NCBI GenBank assembly: GCA_005884465.1 | Contig: VAZH01000194.1 | Coordinates: 1-6,953 of the forward strand | Reading direction: 5' to 3' | From: Alphaproteobacteria bacterium | GTDB lineage: Bacteria > Pseudomonadota > Alphaproteobacteria > Rhizobiales > Xanthobacteraceae | Length of the DNA: 6,953 nucleotides | Shown here: one piece after another, positions 1 through 6,086 of the stretch | How positions within the stretch are numbered: position 1 is the stretch's first letter | Layout: each line of letters begins with the position of its first letter | Position numbers and translations under genes: made by a program | Notes under the pieces: model-generated | Told to the model about the DNA's origin: nothing | What the model saw: the letters and a program-made list of their open reading frames with translations, nothing else | The model's database searches: none

Positions 1-141
1 GTTCGAGACCGGGGTTTTGACGACGGGGGAAGCCATCTCCAACCGGGCCGCCGGCACGCCGTCGCGGCCGAGAATGCTGGTGGCGGCCGCGCCGATGACC
101 AGAAAACACGTCAGCGCGATGATGGTCATTGCTCTGGTCAA
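1..141 (-). CDS. N-terminal part of an unknown exported or membrane-anchored protein (partial)
   Basis: This is an open frame running off the left edge; 47 codons are visible. I chose the TTG at 141-139 because a GGGAG Shine-Dalgarno (complement of 148-152) sits 6 bases before it. The in-frame ATG at 129, four codons further in, lies 18 bases from that motif and is the alternative start. The visible protein begins MTRAMTIIALTCFLVIGAAA: a short basic N-terminus, then about 15 hydrophobic residues and small residues suited to signal peptidase cleavage. It continues into a polar stretch ending VVKTPVSN at the edge. This reads as a signal peptide or membrane anchor. The mature domain lies outside the window, so I cannot name a family. 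Upstream is the repeat-bearing region 142-451. Confidence 0.6.
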   Translation of the reverse strand, partial: MTRAMTIIALTCFLVIGAAATSILGRDGVPAARLEMASPVVKTPVSN

Positions 142-246
142 GCCGTACTCCCTACCCTTCCACGAACACGATCACTTTCCCGACAACTGGGCGCTAATTA
201 AGGCAGCCGACCAGATTTGGCCAGGAAACCTGCCGCGGGACTTCTG

Positions 247-282
247 GATCATGATCCGATTGGATTAAATCGGCTCATGATC
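247..282. repeat. Imperfect palindrome, 15-base arms (intergenic repeat, part 1)
   Basis: Arms 247-261 and 268-282 are inverted copies with one mismatch, separated by a 6-base loop (262-267). The outer part of each arm is built around CATGATC. With the neighbouring palindrome at 297-345 it seems to form one composite element. I recall similar sequences in Bradyrhizobium intergenic regions, but this was not checked by search. It could fold as a hairpin in transcripts running off the monooxygenase gene. No T-run follows, so a role as a classical terminator is uncertain. Confidence 0.65.
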
Positions 283-296
283 TCATCTCTTTGTTT

Positions 297-345
297 GAGC
301 ATGATCTTTTCGGACAATCGGTTCCCACTTTTCCGGATCATGCTC
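297..345. repeat. Intergenic repeat with 10-base perfect terminal inverted arms (part 2)
   Basis: The element begins GAGCATGATC (297-306) and ends with its exact inverse GATCATGCTC (336-345). Inside, TTTTCGG and TTTTCCGG flank a GGTTCCCAC core. This 49-base layout matches, from memory, a very common Bradyrhizobium-type intergenic palindrome with a GGTTCCCACTTTTCCGG core. Only 14 bases separate it from part 1. No transposase or target duplication is visible, so it looks like a REP/RIME-like non-coding repeat rather than an insertion sequence. Confidence 0.7.
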
Positions 346-440
346 TAAAAATCAGGCCGCGACGGCGAGATCGTAGGCTTCCTGGATATCGGCGACGATA
401 TCGGAGGCCTCCCACAACGGCCTTACGGGGGCGAGATTGG

Positions 441-455
441 TTAACGGAGCGTTAA
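441..455. promoter_or_regulatory. CtrA-like box (TTAA-N7-TTAA) at the 3' end of the monooxygenase gene
   Basis: TTAA at 441-444 and TTAA at 452-455 are separated by exactly seven bases, matching the palindromic core of the alphaproteobacterial CtrA site. The right half overlaps the TAA stop of the monooxygenase gene. The nearest downstream gene on the minus strand starts about 300 bases away at 141, beyond the repeats. A regulatory role is therefore less obvious than for the boxes before minC. The match is seen directly; CtrA binding is inference. Confidence 0.35.
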
Positions 456-1474
456 GCGGGCGGACCGGACGCCTGGATCGCCGCGCGATACTCCGCGATG
501 GTGCGTGCAACGAGGTCATCGACCGGCAGCACCTCGGTCACCCCGGAGGTAGAATGCCCCGCGCTCCAGATGTCGCGCCAGCGCGCAGGGCGGCGCTCGC
601 GCGCGCCGATGTCGATATCCTCTGCGATGTCGATCGCGCCGCGTGGCGGCAGCTTGTCGGGATCGAGGCCGGCGGCTGCGATCGAAGGCCGCAGCATGTT
701 GGTCTGCAGGCCGGTAAAGGCCGTGGTCAGCAGGATATCGTCGGCGCTGCTGTTCACCAGCATCTCCTTGTATCTTGCGTCGGCCATGCTCTCGCGGGTG
801 GCGATGAACTTGGTGCCCATATAGGCGAGATCGCAGCCGAGCACCTCGGCGGCGCGCAGTCCATGGCCGTCCCCGATTCCTCCCGCCAGCACGATCGGTC
901 CATTGAAGAACGCCCGCACCGCGCGGACAAAGACGAACGGGTTGAGCCAGCCGGTCTGACCGCCGGCGCCCGCGGTCAGCAGCACGAGCCCGTCGGCGCC
1001 CACGGCCACCGCGCGCTCGGCGTGGCGGATGCTGGCGACATCGGCAAACACCAGCGCGCCGGCGTCATGGAGCGCCGCCAGCACCGGCGCAGGCGAGCCG
1101 ACGCTGGTGATGACGATCTCGGGCCTGTGCCGCAACAGCACCTGCAGATCCTGCTCAAGCCGCGCGTTGGACCGGTGCACGATCAGGTTCGGACAGATCG
1201 GAGCCGAAGGCTTTCCGCTCTGGTCGCCATGACGGCGCAGCCGGTCTTCGATGTCGAGCAGCCAGCCATCGAGTTGTTCGGGGCTACGGCAATTCACGGT
1301 CGGGAATGCGCCGATCACGCCGTTGCGGCAGGCGGCCACCACAAGCTCGACGCCGGAGACAAGGAACATCGGCGCCGCGATCAGCGGCAGGCTCAGGCGA
1401 TCATGAAATCGCGCGAGTGGATTGGGGGTACTCAAATCCAATATCCTATTCGACGCCGTGGTTTGCCGTTCCAC
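452..1474 (-). CDS. Nitronate monooxygenase (2-nitropropane dioxygenase) family protein, Gln variant
   Basis: The product is a flavin (FMN) TIM-barrel enzyme of the nitronate monooxygenase family, whose members oxidise alkyl nitronates or act as NAD(P)H:quinone reductases. Numbered from the GTG at 1474 it has 340 residues. Family marks are PLIAAPMF near 30-37, NLIVHRSNARLEQDL 96-110, VITSVGS 121-127, GADGLVLLTAGAGGQTG 159-175, the phosphate-binding segments AGGIGDG 197-203 and GTKFIAT 220-226, and FTGLQTNMLRPSI 253-265. Family members usually have His in the GAGGHxG motif; here it is Gln173 (codon 958-956, CAG). The GTG at 1474 has no good ribosome site. The in-frame TTG at 1435 has AGGA 8 bases upstream and would give 327 residues, matching the N-terminus of the paralogue at 5138-6086, so 1435 is the more likely start. 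The gene is divergent from the acyl-CoA synthetase. Substrate unknown. Confidence 0.9.
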   Translation of the reverse strand: MERQTTASNRILDLSTPNPLARFHDRLSLPLIAAPMFLVSGVELVVAACRNGVIGAFPTVNCRSPEQLDGWLLDIEDRLRRHGDQSGKPSAPICPNLIVHRSNARLEQDLQVLLRHRPEIVITSVGSPAPVLAALHDAGALVFADVASIRHAERAVAVGADGLVLLTAGAGGQTGWLNPFVFVRAVRAFFNGPIVLAGGIGDGHGLRAAEVLGCDLAYMGTKFIATRESMADARYKEMLVNSSADDILLTTAFTGLQTNMLRPSIAAAGLDPDKLPPRGAIDIAEDIDIGARERRPARWRDIWSAGHSTSGVTEVLPVDDLVARTIAEYRAAIQASGPPA

Positions 1475-1561
1475 GTCTCGGATTCATTGTGCTAGCGTTG
1501 GGCAACATTGGCACGACCGAAGGCCCAAGACAAAGTAAGCGCAAAACTCGCTGGAGGAAAC
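1475..1561. promoter_or_regulatory. Divergent promoter region between monooxygenase and acyl-CoA synthetase genes
   Basis: This short gap (about 87 bases, or 126 if the monooxygenase starts at 1435) must hold the 5' signals of two divergent genes. The synthetase Shine-Dalgarno GGAGG is at 1553-1557. A small inverted repeat (GTTG-GG-CAAC) near 1498-1507 could be an operator but is too short to claim. I could not pick a convincing -35/-10 pair on either strand. Confidence 0.4.
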
Positions 1562-3124
1562 ATGTCCGATCCGCTCTATGACTTTCCGACCGTGTGCGGA
1601 CAGACGCTGCGGACGCTGGCGCGCTATCCCTCCCGAATTGCATTCAGCTGGCCGGGCGGATCGATCACCTACCAGGGTGCCACCGAACTGATCGGCCGCA
1701 TCCAGAAGGTGTTCATGCAACTGGGGCTAGACCCAGGCGCGCGCGTCGCGCTGCTGACGGCCAACCGAGCGGACAGCTGGTGCGCGGGCGTCGCCGCGCA
1801 ACTGTCACGATTTTCGATCACCTGGCTGCATCCGCTGGGTTCTCTCGGCGATCAAGTCGACCAGATCGAGGATTCCGGGGCGGGGATTCTCGTCATCGAT
1901 GCCGACACCTTCCTGTTGCGCGGCGGTGAACTGGCGGCGTGCGCCAAAGGCCTCAGCCATGTATTTACCCTTGGCCGCGCTGAATATGGCATCGACCTGC
2001 TCGCGGCGGCTGAATCCGCCGGCAGCGCCACGGCAAAGGATCTGGCCGGGGCCGACGATGCTGCTGTTCTGTACTACACCGGCGGCACCACCGGCAAATC
2101 GAAAGGCGCACTGCGCCACCATCGCGAACTTGCCGGCTTCGCCAACGCGATCCTGTCCGACTTCGAAATTCCCGATACGCCGCGCTATCTCACGGTCGCG
2201 CCGATCAGCCACGTCGCCGGCACCAAGGTGCTGCCCACGCTGATGCGCGGCGGCACCGTGCACATGCTGAAAGGCTTCGATCCCGACGCGGTGTTCAAGA
2301 CCATCGAGCGCGAGCGCATCAACTTCACGCTGTTTGTGCCGACCATGATTTACGTACTGCTGGACCATCCGGCGCTCGACAAGACCGATCTCTCCTCGCT
2401 CGAGCTTTTGCTTTACGGCGCCTCGGCGATGTCGCCGAGCCGGCTGGTCGAGGGCATCGAGCGGATCGGTCCAGTGTTCTCGCAGCTTTATGGACAAACG
2501 GAGTGCTATCCGGTCTCGGTGCTGCGCAAGGCAGATCACGATCCCAGGACTCCGGAATTGTTCCTGTCCTGCGGTTTCCCGATCGCCGCCTGCGAAGTCA
2601 GAATTCTCGGGAATGACGACGAGGAGGTCGAAACCGGCGAAGCCGGCGAGATTTGCGTGCGCGCGCCGCATGTGATGGCGGAATACTGGAAGCGGCCCGA
2701 ACAGACGGCGGAAACCCTGAAGAACGGCTGGCTGCATACCGGCGATATCGCGCGCGCCGACGAGCGCGGCTACATGTTCATCCTCGATCGCAAGAAGGAC
2801 ATGATCGTCTCCGGCGGCTTCAATATCTTTCCGCGCGAGGTCGAGGACGTGCTGTCGCAACACGCCGACGTGGCGATGGTCGCCGTGGTCGGCGTGCCCG
2901 ACGACAAATGGGGCGAGGCCGTCACCGCAGTCATTGTCGCGCGCGAAGGCGCGCGGCCGAATGCGGAGGAACTGATCAACCTGGTAAAGGCCCGCAAGGG
3001 TTCGGCGCACGCGCCCAAACACATAAAATTCGTCACGGAGTTGCCGATGACCGGGGTCGGCAAGGTCGACAAGAAGGTGCTGAAGGCGGGCTTCTGGGTC
3101 GGGCGCGAGCGGATGGTCGGATAG
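1562..3124 (+). CDS. AMP-dependent acyl-CoA synthetase/ligase (ANL superfamily)
   Basis: The product (520 residues, usual for the family) activates a carboxylic acid with ATP to an acyl-adenylate and transfers it to coenzyme A. I chose the ATG at 1562 because GGAGG (1553-1557) lies just upstream. The open frame extends to 1508, but those 18 extra codons have no ribosome site and do not look like family sequence. Core motifs are all present: phosphate loop YYTGGTTGKSKG at 171-182, YGQTE 310-314, TGD 393-395, the hinge motif DRKKDMIVSGG 409-419, and the C-terminal GKVDKK with the presumed adenylation lysine K501. There is no signal peptide, so it should be cytosolic. It resembles fatty-acid/FadD-type or aryl-acid ligases, but the acid substrate cannot be read. 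It is divergent from the monooxygenase and convergent with minE, so it is probably its own transcript. Confidence 0.92.
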   Translation: MSDPLYDFPTVCGQTLRTLARYPSRIAFSWPGGSITYQGATELIGRIQKVFMQLGLDPGARVALLTANRADSWCAGVAAQLSRFSITWLHPLGSLGDQVDQIEDSGAGILVIDADTFLLRGGELAACAKGLSHVFTLGRAEYGIDLLAAAESAGSATAKDLAGADDAAVLYYTGGTTGKSKGALRHHRELAGFANAILSDFEIPDTPRYLTVAPISHVAGTKVLPTLMRGGTVHMLKGFDPDAVFKTIERERINFTLFVPTMIYVLLDHPALDKTDLSSLELLLYGASAMSPSRLVEGIERIGPVFSQLYGQTECYPVSVLRKADHDPRTPELFLSCGFPIAACEVRILGNDDEEVETGEAGEICVRAPHVMAEYWKRPEQTAETLKNGWLHTGDIARADERGYMFILDRKKDMIVSGGFNIFPREVEDVLSQHADVAMVAVVGVPDDKWGEAVTAVIVAREGARPNAEELINLVKARKGSAHAPKHIKFVTELPMTGVGKVDKKVLKAGFWVGRERMVG

Positions 3125-3138
3125 ACTCCCCGTATCGT

Positions 3139-3188
3139 GTCCCGGATGCGGTGCGGCGCTTCCTGGCGCTGCGCCGCAGAGCCGGGAC
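3139..3188. repeat. Long hairpin, repeat-like, possible bidirectional terminator
   Basis: GTCCCGG (3139-3145) pairs with CCGGGAC (3182-3188). Inside that, 3147-3159 pairs with 3166-3178 over 13 positions, with two G-U type mismatches and a 6-base loop. The hairpin fills the 82-base gap between two convergent genes, the acyl-CoA synthetase and minE, where a two-way terminator is expected. There is no T-run on either side. From memory, the GTCCCGG...GCGGTGC...GCCGGGAC pattern recurs between genes in Bradyrhizobium relatives, so it may be a dispersed repeat used as a terminator. Confidence 0.65.
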
Positions 3189-3206
3189 CGACAGATCGTG
3201 CCTTCA

Positions 3207-3485
3207 TCAACTCGCAGCTGCGAGCGATCTTTCGAAGCCGTTGGGCACTTCAATATCGACTTCAAGCGTCGATACTTGTTTGCCTCTCTCCATCCTGACC
3301 ACGACTTTTTCGGGATCGAGCACGACATGCCGCGAGACCGCGGCAAGGATCTCTGCCCGCAGCAGTTCCAGCAATTCAGGTTGGCCGCGCAAGCCGCGTT
3401 CATGCGCCAGAAGTATCTGCAACCGTTCCCGTGCAACAGGCGCGGAAGCATTACGGCCACTGATGAGCCGCAGCAGATTGATCAT
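3207..3485 (-). CDS. minE: Cell division topological specificity factor MinE
   Basis: MinE (92 residues, normal length) binds membrane-bound MinD, stimulates its ATPase and displaces MinC, producing the Min gradient that confines the Z-ring to mid-cell. The N-terminus MINLLRLISG is a short amphipathic membrane-targeting stretch. It is followed by the anti-MinCD segment RERLQILLAHERG (19-31). The C-terminal topological domain carries LLRAEILAAVSRHV and the conserved DPEKVVVRM region, ending in the dimer strand VSTLEVDIEVP. The ATG overlaps the minD stop by four bases (ATGA), indicating translational coupling. It is the last gene of the minCDE operon and faces the acyl-CoA synthetase across the hairpin at 3139-3188. 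Confidence 0.97.
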   Translation of the reverse strand: MINLLRLISGRNASAPVARERLQILLAHERGLRGQPELLELLRAEILAAVSRHVVLDPEKVVVRMERGKQVSTLEVDIEVPNGFERSLAAAS

Positions 3486-4297
3486 GCGGCCCTCCGTCCT
3501 AGTAACCGGTTCATCAGGCCTTTGCGCTCGACCGGCACCATCATGGTGACCGTTTCGCCCATCAGGCGACGCACCGCGTCGATGTAGGCGCGGGCCGGCG
3601 CGCTGGCTGCGTTGTTCAGAGTAACCGGTGATCCGACGTTTGACGCGCGCAGAACGTCCTGGCTCTCGGGAATGATGCCAAGCAGCGGTATCGCAAGGAT
3701 TTCAAGGATATCCTCGATGCTGAGCATTTCCCCCCGCGCCGCGCGCGCCGAATCATATCGTGTGATCAGCACATGCTTCTCAACCCGCTCGCCCTTCTCC
3801 GCCTTCACGGTCTTTGAATCGAGCATCCCGATGATGCGGTCGGAATCGCGCACCGAGGAGACTTCGGGATTGGTGACGATGACAGCCTCGTCCGCATAGC
3901 GCATTGCAAGCGTCGCGCCCCGCTCGATGCCCGCCGGACTGTCGCAGAGAATCCAGTCGAATTTGGTGCGCAGGTCGGCGATAATGCTCCTGACACCCTC
4001 CTCCGTCAGGGCGTCCTTGTCCCTGGTCTGCGATGCCGGAAGCAGCCACAAATTCTCCAGCCGCTTGTCGCGGATCAGGGCTTGCGAGAGTTTTGCAACG
4101 CCCTGCACCACATTGATCAGGTCGAACACAACCCGTCGTTCCGCCCCCAACACCAGATCGAGGTTGCGCAGGCCGACGTCGAAGTCGACGACCACCACTT
4201 TTTCTCCCAGTTGCGCCAGCGCCGCACCGAGCGCGGCTGTGGAAGTTGTCTTTCCGACGCCGCCTTTGCCAGACGTCACGACCAGGACCTTGGCCAT
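3482..4297 (-). CDS. minD: Septum site-determining ATPase MinD
   Basis: MinD (271 residues, normal length) is a ParA/MinD-family ATPase that dimerises on the inner membrane with ATP, recruits MinC and is released by MinE. The deviant Walker A motif GKGGVGKTT is at 10-18 with both the signature K11 and K16. The switch I segment DFDVGLRNLD is at 38-47 and the Walker B/switch II region CDSPAGIERGA at 118-128. The C-terminal amphipathic helix KGLMNRLLGRR (259-269) is the membrane-targeting sequence. A strong ribosome site (AAAGGAGG) lies 6 bases before the ATG in the 18-base gap after minC. The stop overlaps the minE start. No key residue is missing. Confidence 0.98.
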   Translation of the reverse strand: MAKVLVVTSGKGGVGKTTSTAALGAALAQLGEKVVVVDFDVGLRNLDLVLGAERRVVFDLINVVQGVAKLSQALIRDKRLENLWLLPASQTRDKDALTEEGVRSIIADLRTKFDWILCDSPAGIERGATLAMRYADEAVIVTNPEVSSVRDSDRIIGMLDSKTVKAEKGERVEKHVLITRYDSARAARGEMLSIEDILEILAIPLLGIIPESQDVLRASNVGSPVTLNNAASAPARAYIDAVRRLMGETVTMMVPVERKGLMNRLLGRRAA

Positions 4298-4315
4298 TGT
4301 TGCCTCCTTTGCCGG

Positions 4316-5014
4316 TTAATTCAGCGGTGTAATTTTCATGATCTCGCCGTCGAGCCATGCCTGGGCCGGCCGATTGCGCAGGGTGGCGCTTATGTCTTCA
4401 GCAGTCTGGTAGTAACCGTCGATTGCCAGGAGCTCTGCTTCGATTTTCTGGCAGTAAATCCGCGCCGCTGAATTGCCGTTGACGCCCGCCATCGCGCGGC
4501 CGCGAAGCGCTCCGTAGACATGGATGGAGCCGCCGGCGACAATCTCCGCGCCCGAACCGACCGAGCCCAGCACCGTCACATCGCCGTCGGTAAACACAAC
4601 CGACTGACCGGAGCGCACCGGGTTTTCGAGCAGCAGCGACGTTGATTTCGGCTTGGGTTTGGCTTCAGCCTTTTGCGGCTCAATCTGCGTGAGCACGCAG
4701 TGGCGTCCGCCGGTCAGCAACGGCGGCATGCTCGTCGTGACGTGAGCAGCGTCCACGCCCTCGATACCGAGGACCCGAATATTGCGTTGTTCGAGGCTGG
4801 CGACGAGATGCGAGATCGCGGATTGGCTCAGGTCCACGGCGGAAAGGTCAAGCACCACCGGCTTGCCGACAAAGAAGCCAGGCGACCGGGCGAGCGTTGC
4901 GTCTATTTCTTCAAGCCAGCCAACGATCGGAACAGTAGGGCAAAACACGAACGCGACATAGGAGCGGCCCCGCATTCGAACCAGTTGACGTGTTGGCGCC
5001 GCAGATGCGTCCAT
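4316..5014 (-). CDS. minC: Septum site-determining protein MinC
   Basis: MinC (232 residues) is the FtsZ-polymerisation inhibitor of the Min system, held at the membrane by MinD. The N-terminal domain (about 1-110) is the FtsZ-inhibiting part. A Lys/Pro/Ala-rich linker (about 112-125) leads to the C-terminal beta-helix domain (about 130-232). That domain has RSGQ at 134-137, GDVTVLG 144-150, GAEIVAGGSIHVYGALRGRA 155-174 and IYCQKIEAELLAIDGYY 186-202, the conserved dimerisation and MinD-binding region. The ATG at 5014 gives a family-typical N-terminus, although the ribosome site is weak (GGCGAG about 9 bases upstream). It is the first gene of the minCDE operon, and CtrA-like boxes lie just upstream. 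Confidence 0.97.
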   Translation of the reverse strand: MDASAAPTRQLVRMRGRSYVAFVFCPTVPIVGWLEEIDATLARSPGFFVGKPVVLDLSAVDLSQSAISHLVASLEQRNIRVLGIEGVDAAHVTTSMPPLLTGGRHCVLTQIEPQKAEAKPKPKSTSLLLENPVRSGQSVVFTDGDVTVLGSVGSGAEIVAGGSIHVYGALRGRAMAGVNGNSAARIYCQKIEAELLAIDGYYQTAEDISATLRNRPAQAWLDGEIMKITPLN

Positions 5015-5033
5015 GGTGATCGACTCGCCTTCC

Positions 5034-5048
5034 TTATTGAATAGTTAA
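5034..5048. promoter_or_regulatory. Near-consensus CtrA-like box upstream of minC
   Basis: TTAT (5034-5037), seven bases, then TTAA (5045-5048) differ from the CtrA core TTAA-N7-TTAA at one base. It lies 20-34 bases before the minC ATG and 16 bases from the exact box at 5065-5079. This position could overlap the start of transcription and act as a repressing site. A GANTC methylation-type site (GACTC, 5022-5026) is adjacent. Binding is inferred. Confidence 0.4.
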
Positions 5049-5064
5049 GGATCGGCGGTCTTGG

Positions 5065-5079
5065 TTAACGGTTGATTAA
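5065..5079. promoter_or_regulatory. Exact CtrA-like box upstream of minC
   Basis: TTAA at 5065-5068 and TTAA at 5076-5079 with exactly seven bases between them match the CtrA consensus, 51-65 bases upstream of the minC start. CtrA is the cell-cycle response regulator of alphaproteobacteria, and binding at the minC promoter has been reported in Brucella abortus. A GANTC site (GATTC, 5090-5094), the target of the CcrM methylase, lies 10 bases further upstream. Together these suggest cell-cycle-timed expression of minCDE. The sequence match is direct; the function is inference from relatives. Confidence 0.6.
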
Positions 5080-5096
5080 TGGCCCCGGCGATTCGT

Positions 5097-5130
5097 CATC
5101 ACCGGAATGCGCGGGCGTTCTCGCGTGATG
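5097..5130 (-). terminator. Weak hairpin after the broken monooxygenase gene
   Basis: CATCAC (5097-5102) and GTGATG (5125-5130) are inverted copies, with short CGCG complements inside. The hairpin begins 7 bases after the monooxygenase stop and could end its transcript before the minC promoter. The stem is short and imperfect and no T-run follows, so this is only a candidate. Confidence 0.25.
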
Positions 5131-5137
5131 TTCCGCA

Positions 5138-6086
5138 TTACAGCGGCAGATCGACGGCCTGGGCGTATTCTTTTTTGAATCGCGCGATCAGTTCGGCGGC
5201 AGGCAGGATCTTGCCGACGCTGCCGACGCCCTGGCCGCTGCCCCAGATTTCCTTCCAGGCCTTCGGTTTTGCCCGTTCGCCCGAGGCGTCGGTACCGAAA
5301 CTCATTTTCGACGCATCGGATTCCGGAAGATTATCGGGATCCATCCCGGCCGCGACGATCGAGGGCTTCAGGTAGTTGCCATGCACGCCGGTGAACAGAT
5401 TGGAATAGACGATATCCTCCGCTGTCGAGGTGGTGATCATCTGCTTGTAACCCTCCACCGCATTGGCCTCCACCGTAGCGATGAACGCGGAGCCGATGTA
5501 GGCAAAGTCGGCCCCTAACAGCCGCGCGGCGCGGATGGCGCGGCCGTTGCCGATCGCGCCCGATAGCGCGATCGGCCCATCGAACCATTGCCGGGTCTCG
5601 GCCACGAAGGCGAATGGCGATATCTCGCCGGCATGGCCGCCGGCGCCGGCGGAAACCAGGATCAGACCGTCCGCGCCCTTCTCGATCGCCTTGTGCGCGA
5701 ATTTCTGGTTGATCACCCCAGCCGTGCGCGGCCTGATTGAGCTCCTCGCGCGCGCCGAGCGAGGTGATCATCATCGGCACCTTGTGCTTTTCGCAAACCG
5801 CGAGATCCTGTTCGAGCCGGTTGTTCGACCGATGCACGATCTGGTTGACCGCGAACGGCGCCGACGGCCGGTCGGGATGCGCCATATCGTGCCCGGCAAG
5901 CTCTTCCCTGATCCGCGCCAGCCACTCGTCGAGCAGCGCCGGCGGACGCGCGTTCAGCGCCGGAAACGATCCGACGACACCCGCCTTGCACTGCGCGATC
6001 ACCAGATCCGGCACGGAAATGATGAACAGCGGCGCGCCGATCACGGGTATAGACAGACGTCCCTTGAACAAGGCAGGCATGGACAT
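5138..6086 (-). pseudogene. Nitronate monooxygenase family gene broken by a 20-base deletion
   Basis: The ATG at 6086 is preceded by AGGGA at a good distance. From it the frame encodes a family N-terminus (GRLSIPVIGAPLF, NQIVHRSNNRLEQDL, MMITSLGAREELNQAAHGW to residue 123). At about 5717 the family sequence jumps to another frame: from VINQKFAHKAIEKGADGL it runs intact through GAGGHAG (His codon 5635-5633) to the stop at 5138. Aligned with the paralogue at 452-1474, the segment matching GALVFAD is missing, a net loss of 20 bases. The original frame stays open by chance to 5331, so the actual product would be a 251-residue hybrid lacking the catalytic half. The C-terminal piece has a GTG at 5716 but no clear ribosome site. 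It is most likely non-functional; an assembly error is possible but less likely for 20 bases. Confidence 0.85.

Larger units (their letters stand above)
142..451. other. Intergenic region with palindromic repeats and a CtrA-like box
   Basis: I see no convincing full gene between the left-edge gene and the first monooxygenase gene. The region holds the leader of the left-edge gene (Shine-Dalgarno 148-152), a two-part palindromic repeat (247-345) and most of a CtrA-like box (441-455). A short minus-strand open frame ends at 352-354. From a possible TTG at 417 it would encode 21 residues (LWEASDIVADIQEAYDLAVA plus a final A), mostly with G or C at third positions. It has no clear ribosome site and may be chance or the tail of a lost gene. 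Confidence 0.6.

Noticed and set aside
437..1495. Long plus-strand open frame (352 codons) opposite the monooxygenase gene
   Set aside because: Arg/His/Gly-rich translation with no family motifs, exactly antisense to a gene with clear nitronate monooxygenase motifs. It is a GC-rich shadow frame.
1508..1561. Upstream extension of the acyl-CoA synthetase to an ATG at 1508
   Set aside because: No ribosome site at 1508; the extra residues do not resemble the family, while the ATG at 1562 has GGAGG just before it.
3211..3224. Perfect 14-base palindrome at the end of minE
   Set aside because: It lies in coding sequence (Leu-Ala-Ala-Ala-Ser codons) and short GC palindromes are common in such DNA. 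No separate function can be supported.
1805..3460. Long minus-strand open frame (551 codons) opposite the acyl-CoA synthetase and overlapping minE
   Set aside because: No recognisable domain; it spans a hairpin and two real genes. This is a typical antisense shadow.
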